The position numbers were made by a program, and so were the translations under genes. The notes beneath the pieces were generated by a model that had not been told where the DNA came from, searched no databases, and worked only from the letters and a program-made list of their open reading frames with translations. Shown here one piece after another: positions 24,337 to 33,500 of a DNA stretch of 64,000 nucleotides. Source of the stretch: Pirellulaceae bacterium (GTDB taxonomy: Bacteria > Planctomycetota > Planctomycetia > Pirellulales > Pirellulaceae); assembly GCA_028280445.1 (NCBI GenBank), contig JANQLU010000124.1:97019-161018 (forward strand). Direction: 5' to 3'. Within the stretch, counting starts at the first letter, position 1. Each line of letters starts with the position of its first letter.

Positions 24337-27188
24337 TGTTCGAACTCTTTCAAAGCGGCTTGCAAATGGAGGCCTGTTACGGAGTCACGATTGGCGGCGA
24401 TTATTTCCGGCGAACCTTCGGCAACAATTGATCCTCCGTGTTCGCCACCGCCCGGTCCCAGGTCAATCACCCAGTCTGCATTTTGAATTAATTGGAGGTT
24501 GTGTTCAACGACGATGATCGAATGGCCAACCGCAATCAGTTCATCAAAACAACTGAGCAGTTTCATAATATCGAGCATGTGCAGCCCGGAAGTCGGCTCA
24601 TCCATAATAAACAGCGTCTGAGATTGTTTGGCGACGCCCAGATAATATGCCATTTTGAGCCGCTGCGCTTCGCCAGTCGACAACGAATTGGCCGACTGTC
24701 CCAGGTTGAGATAGCCCAAGCCGACATCGATCAACGGTTTGAGTTTATGCTGCAATTTAGGCTGGCCTCGAAAAAACGTGAATGCTTTTTCCACCGACAT
24801 TTGCAACACATCGTGAATGGTCAGTCCACGATATTTGACCGACAAAACTTCAGGACGATAACGTTTGCCCTGGCACTGCTGACATTTGACATAAACGTCC
24901 GGCAGGAATTGCATATCGACGACCGTCGAGCCTTCGCCGGAACATGCGCTGCATCGTCCCCCGTCGACATTAAAACTAAAATGCCCAGGCGTCAGGTTGA
25001 GTTTTTTGGCGTCCAGGGTCGAAGCGAACAATTTGCGAATATCGTCAAACGCTTTGACGTAAGTAATGGGATTGCTACGAGACGATTTTCCAATCGGCGC
25101 TTCGTCAATTAGCAACACTTCGTCCAGTCTTCCGATGCCCGACAGGTCGCCATAAGGTAGCGCCTGAAACGACGGATCATCGGCCAAAGCATTGGCGACC
25201 GCGGGAAAAAGTGTATCGGTTACCAAAGTGCTTTTTCCGGCACCACTCAGTCCGGTCACAACACACAGGCATCCTAGTGGAAATTCAACGGTCAAATCTT
25301 GCAGGTTGTTTCCCGCAGCGCCCGAGATTCGGAGCCGGTTACTTGTGGGTGCGCGGCGATTTTCGGTGAGGAATCCGCGTTTCCCAGATAGGAAAGCTCC
25401 CGTAGCCGATTCCGCAGATCGAAGAATCGATTCCGGATCACCATCAAAAACAACTAGTCCGCCGTTAGCACCAGCAGCGGGCCCCAATTCAACGATGCGA
25501 TCAGAGTTACCGATCAACTCGGGCTCGTGCTCGACCACCACGACCGTGTTTCCGCGTTTGGCGAGTTGCTGAATTTGGTGGGACAGGTCTCTGGCATTAG
25601 CCGGATGAAGACCGGCGGATGGTTCGTCGAGAACGTAAAGGATGTTGACCAGATCACTGCCGAGCGATGTCGTCAGCCTGACTCGTTGTCTTTCGCCTCG
25701 ACTAAGTGTGCGAACGGTCCGATTGAGCGTCAGATAGCCCAGACCGACATCACACAGAAATCGCAATCGGTTGCGGATTTGCGAAATAGGATGTGCCGCC
25801 GGATCGGATGAGTCGAGTTCGGATTTGTAATTTTCGAAAAATTGACACGCCTCGGAAATCGGTAAATCACAAATTTCAGCGATATCGTGGTTTGCGAGAC
25901 GGTAGCCTCGTGCATCAGCGGACAATCGCGAGCCATCGCATTCGGGGCATTTTTTAAACCGACGCCATCGACTGGCAAAGGCGCTGTACTGCGTTTTGTA
26001 ACTGCGTTTTTCCAACCAGGCGAAAAATCCGTTGAGTCCTCCAAATTCTCTTTCGGGAACACCTTCCCAGATAAGTTGAATGGAATCCGCAGATAGTTGT
26101 TCAAAAGGAACATCGACGTCGACGTTGTAGTCGTCGGACAATTCGATCAACTCGTCGAGTTCGTGAGCGTAGTTGGGCGTGTTCCAACATGCGATGGCGC
26201 CGTTGCGAATCGATTTGGTTTTGTCGGGGACGATCAAATCGATGTCGTAGTAACGAACATCTCCAAATCCTTCACAGCGTGAACAAGCGCCGAGTGGTGA
26301 ATTGTAATTGAACAAACTGGTGGACGGTTCCGCAAACTCGACACCACAACCAGAACACCAAAGGATTTTTGAAAACACGTTCAGGCGGAATTTTTTTCCA
26401 TCAATTGTGTGCGAGTAGGATTCAGATGCGGACTTGAAGATGGCAACGTGAGGACTTTCGCGAAAAGCGGTTTCGAGCGAATCGACCAGTCGACTGGTTT
26501 TCTCGGCATCGACGACCAGACGATCGATCAAGATATAGGTTGACTCCGGTGAAATTTGTTCTGTAGTGACATCGCTCAACGATTGAATTTGATTGTCGAT
26601 AACGGCGCGATTAAACCCGCGCTGTTTTAGTGTTTGAATCGTTGTTGCGAGATCCGTCTCGCGTGGCAGTGGAAAGGTTAGTAGAAATCGGGTTCCTGGT
26701 TCCCAGGAATTGATTTCTTCGGCAGCAGAGTGCGCGTCGTACCGGACGATTTTCGCGCCACAATATTTGCAAATCAGCATGGCTCGCAACGTGTAGAGCA
26801 AACGGATGTAGTCAATGGTTTCGCTCATCGAGCCAACGGTGGTTCGATGGTTGGTATACGAACCGGATTCGCGGATTGAAACCGCCGGCAATATGTTTTC
26901 AATCTCGTCAGCTTCGGGCGAACTAAATTGCTCAAAGAATTGGCGCGTGTAGGCGGAAAAACTCGCCAGGTAGCGACGTTGTCCCTCGGCATACAGAGTG
27001 TCGAACGCGAGGCTGGTTTTACCACTTCCACTTACGCCACACACGGTCAACAACTGGCCATGAGGGATATCGAGGTCAATGTTTTTCAAATTGTTGACGC
27101 GAACACCGCGGAGTTGGATGGCGTCGACATTGAAATTTTCGTTTGGCAATTGAAATTGCCCCAATTTAGGATTTTCGGAGGCTACCAA
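24333..27188 (-). CDS. UvrA-like excinuclease subunit paralogue
   Basis: 951 residues with both ABC halves of UvrA: Walker A GVSGSGKTS (near 51) and GLSGAGKST (near 640), signatures LSRGERQR and LSTGEAQR, Walker B segments VLDEPSAGLHP and IMDEPTSGLHM, and the zinc-binding CxxC pairs of each half (CSGC/CSRC and CSAC/CQQC). The first signature is atypical (LSRGE rather than LSGGE) and the second LSTGE, which suggests a paralogue rather than the housekeeping UvrA. It starts inside the end of the acuI-like gene and ends on the thiF-like start. Damage recognition or drug tolerance is plausible. Confidence 0.85.
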   Translation of the reverse strand: MVASENPKLGQFQLPNENFNVDAIQLRGVRVNNLKNIDLDIPHGQLLTVCGVSGSGKTSLAFDTLYAEGQRRYLASFSAYTRQFFEQFSSPEADEIENILPAVSIRESGSYTNHRTTVGSMSETIDYIRLLYTLRAMLICKYCGAKIVRYDAHSAAEEINSWEPGTRFLLTFPLPRETDLATTIQTLKQRGFNRAVIDNQIQSLSDVTTEQISPESTYILIDRLVVDAEKTSRLVDSLETAFRESPHVAIFKSASESYSHTIDGKKFRLNVFSKILWCSGCGVEFAEPSTSLFNYNSPLGACSRCEGFGDVRYYDIDLIVPDKTKSIRNGAIACWNTPNYAHELDELIELSDDYNVDVDVPFEQLSADSIQLIWEGVPEREFGGLNGFFAWLEKRSYKTQYSAFASRWRRFKKCPECDGSRLSADARGYRLANHDIAEICDLPISEACQFFENYKSELDSSDPAAHPISQIRNRLRFLCDVGLGYLTLNRTVRTLSRGERQRVRLTTSLGSDLVNILYVLDEPSAGLHPANARDLSHQIQQLAKRGNTVVVVEHEPELIGNSDRIVELGPAAGANGGLVVFDGDPESILRSAESATGAFLSGKRGFLTENRRAPTSNRLRISGAAGNNLQDLTVEFPLGCLCVVTGLSGAGKSTLVTDTLFPAVANALADDPSFQALPYGDLSGIGRLDEVLLIDEAPIGKSSRSNPITYVKAFDDIRKLFASTLDAKKLNLTPGHFSFNVDGGRCSACSGEGSTVVDMQFLPDVYVKCQQCQGKRYRPEVLSVKYRGLTIHDVLQMSVEKAFTFFRGQPKLQHKLKPLIDVGLGYLNLGQSANSLSTGEAQRLKMAYYLGVAKQSQTLFIMDEPTSGLHMLDIMKLLSCFDELIAVGHSIIVVEHNLQLIQNADWVIDLGPGGGEHGGSIVAEGSPEIIAANRDSVTGLHLQAALKEFEH

Positions 27189-28189
27189 CCCAAAATCACG
27201 CGGCCCACAATGCGACCGGCCAGAATATTTTTGACTTCGTCGCCGATTTCAGACAGCGAAACAATTTTATACAGGTCGGCTGGAAGATTCAGCGACCATT
27301 CGTTGGCAATTTTGTTCCAGAGCTCGGCGCGGTTTTCGTTCGAGGTGTTTGCAGAATCAATGCCGCGTAGCGTAACGCCGCGCAGGATAAATGGATAAAC
27401 CGTAATTGGCAAATCCGCGCCCGCGACGACTCCACAGGCGGCAACCGCACCGCCAATTTTGGTACTTCGCAACACGGTTCCCAATGTGTTTCCACCGACC
27501 GTGTCGATTCCACCGGCCCAGGTTGCCGACAACAGCGGTCGCCCGTTGGTATCGCTAACTTCGTCACGTGAAATCACTCGCGATGCACCGAGCGATTGGA
27601 GCCATTCGGTTTGCTCTGGTTTGCCGGATGAGGCAACGACTTGAAAACCCAGTTTGGCCAACAACATCACGGAAAAAATGCCGACTCCGCCGGTTGCCCC
27701 GGTGACAACAATTTCGCCATCCGCCGGATTAACGTTTTCGTGCAACAACGCTTGGACACAACCGGCAGCCGTAAAACCGGCTGTACCAAAAGCGATCGCC
27801 TGAAGCGGCTGGAGTTCGGTTGGCAACGCAATCGTCCACGCGCCGGGAACTTTGACATAACGCGACCAGCCTCCCGGATAACTGGTGCCGAATTCAGCAT
27901 GTCCAACAATTCGTTGTGATCCAATTTCGATTTCAGGTGATTTGGATGCAACGACGGTTCCAACACAGTCGATCCCGGGAACATGTGGAAAATTTCGAGC
28001 GACGCCGGGATGGCCGGTCGCCGCCAGTGCGTCTTTGTAATTGAGCGACGAGTACTGTGTTTCAATTAGAATTTCACCGTCGTCGAGATCATCTTCGCTG
28101 CACGAATGTTGTTCAATAGATTGTGTAAATTCATCGTCGAGTTTGTTGACGACAAATCGATCAAATTTTTTTTCGAGTATGTTGGCCAT
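27182..28189 (-). CDS. acuI: YhdH/AcuI-type zinc-free quinone/acryloyl-CoA reductase
   Basis: 335 residues of the MDR superfamily, YhdH/YhfP group: GHPGVARNFPHVPGIDCVGTV early, the NADPH loop VTGATGGVGIFSVMLLAKLGF at about 150-170 and the group marker YPFILRGVTLRGIDSA. AcuI members reduce acryloyl-CoA with NADPH; other enals are possible. It is the first gene of a minus-strand run, overlapping the uvrA-like gene by seven bases; no metabolic link to the downstream genes is evident. The symbol follows family placement, not genomic proof. Confidence 0.8.
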   Translation of the reverse strand: MANILEKKFDRFVVNKLDDEFTQSIEQHSCSEDDLDDGEILIETQYSSLNYKDALAATGHPGVARNFPHVPGIDCVGTVVASKSPEIEIGSQRIVGHAEFGTSYPGGWSRYVKVPGAWTIALPTELQPLQAIAFGTAGFTAAGCVQALLHENVNPADGEIVVTGATGGVGIFSVMLLAKLGFQVVASSGKPEQTEWLQSLGASRVISRDEVSDTNGRPLLSATWAGGIDTVGGNTLGTVLRSTKIGGAVAACGVVAGADLPITVYPFILRGVTLRGIDSANTSNENRAELWNKIANEWSLNLPADLYKIVSLSEIGDEVKNILAGRIVGRVILGW

Positions 28190-28280
28190 CGGTTCTTTGC
28201 TGGTCTAAGTGAAGTTTTTACGGTAGCAAAAATGGCGGACCAGCCAAAGAGGACGAACGTTTTTCGAGAGAATTGGCAAG

Positions 28281-28495
28281 GTAGGGCCGGTTCCCACCGG
28301 CCGATCTGAAAACGGTTTGGACAGGATTTACAGGATGAACAGGATGCTTTTCCTGTGAGCGGCGCTAGCCGCCGGTTCGAATCGCTAACGTACCGGCGGC
28401 TAGCGCCTTGCCGCTCACGATAGCCTCGCCACCAGCAAGTAAGGCTGGTTCCCACCGGCTGTTTGTTTGATTTCGCCGGTGGGAACTGGCCCTAC
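28281..28495. repeat. Repeat cluster: A, G, B, A pair
   Basis: A at 28281-28302, a G copy at 28319-28346, a B hairpin at 28354-28418 with a shortened left arm, and a degenerate A at 28441-28461 facing a reverse A at 28475-28495. Confidence 0.8.
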
Positions 28496-28497
28496 TT

Positions 28498-28533
28498 AAA
28501 AAAATCCGGGCGACACTGGTGTGTCGCCCGGAT
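28498..28533 (-). terminator. Strong intrinsic terminator of the YTV-repeat gene
   Basis: Perfect 13-bp stem ATCCGGGCGACAC/GTGTCGCCCGGAT (28504-28516 with 28521-28533), four-base loop, then seven T on the minus strand. Confidence 0.9.
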
Positions 28534-28571
28534 GGATTGATCAACTTGTTAAAGCGTTTGTTTGTCGAAAC

Positions 28572-30149
28572 CTAGCGGCAACAACGACGGAACAAACGGC
28601 AGCGACGGAACAGACGGCAGCGTGAACCACAAGATGGCTGGCAACCGCAGCAAGAACCGCATGAATTTCCACAGCAAGAGCTGGCAGCGCCACAGCAGTT
28701 GTTAGCTGGAGCACATCCGCAATTTGGAACTCGTACAGGAACTTGGACCGTTTTAGGAACACGAACGCAAACGGTGTAAGGCACTTGTTCAGTTACCTGG
28801 TAAGGCACTTGACAGGTGTAGTTTTCCGTTTTGGTTTCAGGAACGCAAGTGTAAGTCGTGACGTTGAAAGTCTCAGTTTTGGTTTGAGGCTCCATCACGC
28901 AGTAAGTGACTTGGCGTTGACGTGTTTCCTGACGCTGTTTCTGAACTTGAACTTTGCGAACACGAGTTTCTTGACGCATTTTAGTAACGGTGCAGTTACG
29001 AGTGCGTTGCTCGGTTCGGCATTTTTGAACTTTAACTTTACGCGTACGAGTTTCAGTTTTGCAAGTTGTCACGGGAACTTCGCGAGTGCGAGTTTCTTGA
29101 CGCATCTTGGTAACTGTGCAATTGCGTGTGCGTTGCTCAGTACGGCATTTTTGAACTTTAACAGTTCGCGTGCGTGTTTCAGTTCGACATTTGGTAACGT
29201 TAACCATACGAGTTTGTGTCGTTGGTTTGTTGACGCAAACAGTGTACTTGTAAGTTTGAGGAACTTGTCGGTAACGAGTTACGGTGCAAGGAACTTGCTC
29301 GCGAACAACGTTGGGAACCCAAACACGACGACAAACGGTTTGTGGGCAGCCTCGGACACATACGTTGACGGTTTGAGTTTGCCAAGAACCAGTGTCACGG
29401 CAAACCGTGCGTTGGATCGTCTCTTGGTAAGGCTGACAAACCATGCGAGTACCAGTTCGTTCCTCTTGAGTCTGAACCATGACGGTAACTTTTTGTTCAA
29501 CTTTCTCGGTGTAAGGAACTTGAACGTTGTACGTCTGTGTCACGTCTTCGGTGTAAGGAACTTGAACGTTGTACGTCTGTGTCATTGTTTCTTCGTGAGG
29601 AACACAAACGGTGTAAGTTTCAGTTCGGGTTGATTGAACAGGAACTTGGACAGTGTACTTCTCTTCGACTTCTTCGGTGTAAGGAACTTGAACATTGTAC
29701 GTCTGTGTCATTGTTTCTTCGTAAGGAACACAAACGACATACTTTTGTTCGACTTCCTCAGTGTAAGGAACGCAAACGGTGTAAGACTCAGTGCGTGTTT
29801 GCTGCTTTGGTACCATGACAGTGTAGGTACGAGTCTTTTGTTCCGTTTTGGGCACTCGACGATTGATCGTGTAAGTGCGTGTGCGAGTTTCTGCACGGTA
29901 TTTAGTGCGACATACAGTACGCATTCGCGTCTGCATTTGATTCTCATAAACCGTACAAGTTCGGTACTGGATTGTAGTACCACAACAATTGCCAACAGAA
30001 CTGCCGCAAGGATCGCCGCATGATGATACAACTGGATCACCACAAGGAGAGGCTACCTGACCACAGCCGCAGTTGACATCAGCATTTGCTACGGCGGCAG
30101 TCATTACAAAACAAACTGCTGCAGCAAACCCCAACAAACGATGCGACAT
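28572..30149 (-). CDS. Secreted Cys-rich YTV-repeat protein (cell-wall type)
   Basis: 525 residues from the ATG at 30149, which follows GGAGGA and begins a signal peptide (LLGFAAAVCFVMTAAVANA). After a Cys-rich start, about 400 residues consist of short repeats of the type YTVxVPYTEE and RTRxVKVQKCRTEQRT, ending in a second Cys-cluster (CCGxxCG, GSCCGC). This repeat class resembles the 'YTV' proteins reported from planctomycete cell walls. The cysteines suggest disulfide cross-linking outside the cell. Antisense ORFs over it are shadows of the repetitive coding sequence. Its own terminator follows; the long AT-rich stretch upstream of the start probably holds the promoter. Confidence 0.8.
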   Translation of the reverse strand: MSHRLLGFAAAVCFVMTAAVANADVNCGCGQVASPCGDPVVSSCGDPCGSSVGNCCGTTIQYRTCTVYENQMQTRMRTVCRTKYRAETRTRTYTINRRVPKTEQKTRTYTVMVPKQQTRTESYTVCVPYTEEVEQKYVVCVPYEETMTQTYNVQVPYTEEVEEKYTVQVPVQSTRTETYTVCVPHEETMTQTYNVQVPYTEDVTQTYNVQVPYTEKVEQKVTVMVQTQEERTGTRMVCQPYQETIQRTVCRDTGSWQTQTVNVCVRGCPQTVCRRVWVPNVVREQVPCTVTRYRQVPQTYKYTVCVNKPTTQTRMVNVTKCRTETRTRTVKVQKCRTEQRTRNCTVTKMRQETRTREVPVTTCKTETRTRKVKVQKCRTEQRTRNCTVTKMRQETRVRKVQVQKQRQETRQRQVTYCVMEPQTKTETFNVTTYTCVPETKTENYTCQVPYQVTEQVPYTVCVRVPKTVQVPVRVPNCGCAPANNCCGAASSCCGNSCGSCCGCQPSCGSRCRLFRRCRLFRRCCR

Positions 30150-30447
30150 GAATTGTCCTCCAAAAAAAGAGTAAGTTTTCTTACTAATGTTAGTGTGTTG
30201 GGCCTGGCCCAAACAACAAAAATGGTAATTTCGTCCGGACTGGATTTCTACCACTTTTAGAGGAGAATCCTCAAAAAAGGTGAGACCAGAGGGAATCCGA
30301 AAAAACGCGGTAGGTTACTTGATTACCCGAAATGGGTCTTTTTCGAATAATCGCCTATTTTAACACTTGGGAAAATTGGGTGTCAATGATTGGGGAGCAA
30401 AAATAATTAGCATCGCTGACCGCCAACAATTGTGTTAATCGCTCTTC

Positions 30448-30489
30448 AAAAAAAATCAGGCTCAGTCGCCTGGTGGCTACTGAGCCTGA
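30448..30489 (-). terminator. Intrinsic terminator of the BNR/PDZ gene
   Basis: Stem TCAGGCTCAGT/ACTGAGCCTGA (30456-30466 with 30479-30489), 12-base loop, then eight T on the minus strand, 55 bases after the stop codon. The rest of 30150-30447 is AT-rich and presumably carries the promoter of the YTV gene, but no clear box is visible. Confidence 0.85.
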
Positions 30490-30545
30490 GATGTTCGAAT
30501 CACAATTTTTAGCTCACTATGTGGCTAATATCTAGTGTTTTCAAA

Positions 30546-33500
30546 TCAAAAATCTGATTTGTCACGTTCCTTTTGACCTTCGTCTTCTTCGCCAGTATTG
30601 CCACGCAAGAATTGTTCGAAATCTCCAAGAATTTCGTTTTGCTCGGCAACAGCAGCATTGCTGCTGGACGGATCGGCAAGAATTTCGACGGTCTGTTTGT
30701 ATTCCTTGCCTTCGACAGTCAAAGTAACCAGGTATGTTCCTGATCTGACCAACGAACCTCCAAAGCCGCGGAATCGGCGTTGACCACCACGCGCGCTCGA
30801 TTGTCGAGTCACGCGCCGCAAATTCCAATTGAAGACATGGAGTCCTTCAGATTTCTCACCGTCGATCGATACTACGTTTCGACCTTGAATGTCTGAAATC
30901 GTCAATTTGACATCGGTGGCCTCTTTGCCCAAGTGGTAGAAGATCGCAGATTGCGAGCCTTTGCTTTGACCTTTGAAACGTCGCGTACCGCTGCTGCCTT
31001 TTTGTGGTTTTCGCAGGTAGCGAATCGCCGAGTTCGGTTTGAACAAGTATGCGTCCTGGTTCAGTCGCGACGAAGACATTTGACGAATCACGGTCACATC
31101 AGCAATCCACAGCGAGCGGCCATGTGTCGCCATGACAATTTCACCCGCGGTGGGGTGAACGGCGATTTCATGAACGGCGACCGTTGGAAAACCGCCTGTC
31201 AAACGCGACCAGGATTGTCCACGATCGATTGAAACCCACGCGGAAAATTCACAACCCAGATACAGAACGTTGCGGTTTTCAACGTCTTCACGAATCACTC
31301 GTGTCGAGCCGGCCGAGTCAGGCAAGTTGCCTTGAATGCTTTTCCAAGTTTTACCGTAATCGGTGGTGGTAAACACATAAGGTTTGTCATCGTTGCTACG
31401 GTGTCCGTCAAAGGTGACGTAGCAAGTTCCAGCGTCGAATCGTGAAGCTTCGAGCGAGCTAACCCAACGAGGTCCTGGCAGCAATGAAGCAAGCGAACCT
31501 TTGCCGGTTGGAGATTTCGGCGTTGTCGATTCGTTCGTTTTTGGTTTGCTGCTGGAATCCGAAGCACTTTTTTGGCTATCGGGTTTCGCTTTTTGAGTCG
31601 TCGATTTGGTTTTGCTCGAAGCGGGTTTGGCCGCACCTTTTTTCGGTTGCGAAGTTCGCGCTGCTTCGAAGTCAACTTTGAACATGCCATTGTTGACGTC
31701 GATCTTGCCAACCATTTTTCCTTTGGTGATTTTTCCTTCGAACTCGAGGCTCACTTCATCGTTTTCACCGGTCATTGTGATCTTGCCGGTTTTCGGATCG
31801 TAAGATCCGTCAACAATCTCACCTTCGCCTTGTGTCGAAGAATAGTCACCGGTGATTTCATTTTTGCTGTTCAATTTCAGCTTCAACGAAAATGCACCGC
31901 GACCGTCGGGAATGAAGTCGGCAATGAACTTACCTTTCCATTCGCCCGAGACATCGTCCGCGATGTTCGCTTGATGCTGACGGTACAGCATTTCCAATTC
32001 GGAAATTCGACGAACTTCGATCGTTTGCTCGTCGTTATTTTTACCGCCACGTTTGGCTTCGAAGTCAGTTTGGAAACGACCACCGAAGTCCATTTCACCG
32101 GACATGGTGTTGTCTTTGAGATCGGCTTCGATATCGATTTCGAAACGATCATTTTCGCCGACCAGCGTCAAAGTGTTTTTGGCGGCATCGTATTTACCGG
32201 AAACGATATCCAGTTCGAATCGGGACATATCCAGTGTGCCGGTGATTTTGCCTTTACCGTCGACCTTGAGTTTCAGCGTGAATTCGCTGTTTCGAAGTTC
32301 ACCCGTCCAATCGCCTTCGACTGCTTTTTTGACAGCAGCGACGCCGCTGACCGGCGTTTTGGCTTTGGTTTCAGGCTTTTTCGTCGGTTTTTTCGCGACG
32401 GTTTCTGTTTTCGTTTCCGTAATGGTCGTTGGTTTTTTGCTGTTGTCAGCAACCGCCGTACCTTTGGTGGAAAACAGTGGTGTCCATTTTTTGCCGCCAT
32501 CGCGGGTCATCCACACCGCACCGTCAGTGGTACCGACGTACAAAACGCCAGGGTCTCGTGGAGACTGGGTAATCGCGCTACCGGCACCTCGGTTGGTGTT
32601 GGTGATTTCCGGAGAAATCGGGCGCGTGTTGTTTCCACGATCAAACGATCGGAACACGTAATTTCCTGCGCTGTAGTGAATGCGGGAGTTGTGTGGCGAA
32701 AGGATAAAAGGAGTTTTCCAGTTGAATCGGTAACGCATGCGTTGTCCGCGTGATGTTCGCCCAGCCGATGGTCGGATGAAACCACGTTCGCCCGTGCGAA
32801 GATTAACGCGTTGCATTGCACCATTTTGACTTTCGTAGTAAATCAAGTCTTTGTCATTGGGGTCAACAAAGCAGATAAACCCGTCGCCACCGCCAACGCG
32901 GAACCAGTCGGTATTGTGGATTTCACCGTTGCGACTATTCGACGGCCCACCCCAGCTACCGTTGTCTTGGAGTCCACCATAAACGTAATAGTCACGTCGT
33001 GGACCAACGCCGACATGATAAAACTGTCCCAGTGCGACGTGGTTGTAGTGATCCCAATGCAGCATACGGTCATGCGTGATATAGATTCCACCATCGTTAC
33101 CGAGGATGATGTGTTTTCCATCTTTGGGGTTGATCCACATGGCGTGGTTGTCGACGTGAACTTCGCGACTGGCGCCCAGTCCGTTGCTGGTAAATGTTTT
33201 ACCACCGTCTTTCGATTTATAGAGACTGGTTCCACAGACGTAGATGTTGTTGTTGTCCGATGGATCAACGCGCAACTGGCTGTAATACATCGGTCGCGGA
33301 TTGAGCGTGTTGATTCGTTTCCAGGTTTTGCCTGAGTCGGCCGACATGTAAACGCCGCCGTATTCTTCCGGAGCAACACCTTGGTCGTGCCACTGGGAAT
33401 CCTGATGGTTGGCTGATTGGCCGCCCAATGTCCCGATAAACGTTGGATTGCTGGATCGCATTTTGCCATCACGTCCGCGACGCATTCGGTATTTGCCAAG

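Noticed and set aside
28743..29818. Long plus-strand ORFs opposite the YTV-repeat gene (for example 28743-29633)
   Set aside because: They mirror the repetitive coding strand, show odd Asn/Phe-rich composition and have no start signals; the minus-strand gene has a signal peptide and terminator.
31572..32753. 393-residue plus-strand ORF opposite the BNR/PDZ gene
   Set aside because: Antisense shadow with Phe/Val-rich low-complexity composition; the minus-strand frame has clear domain motifs.
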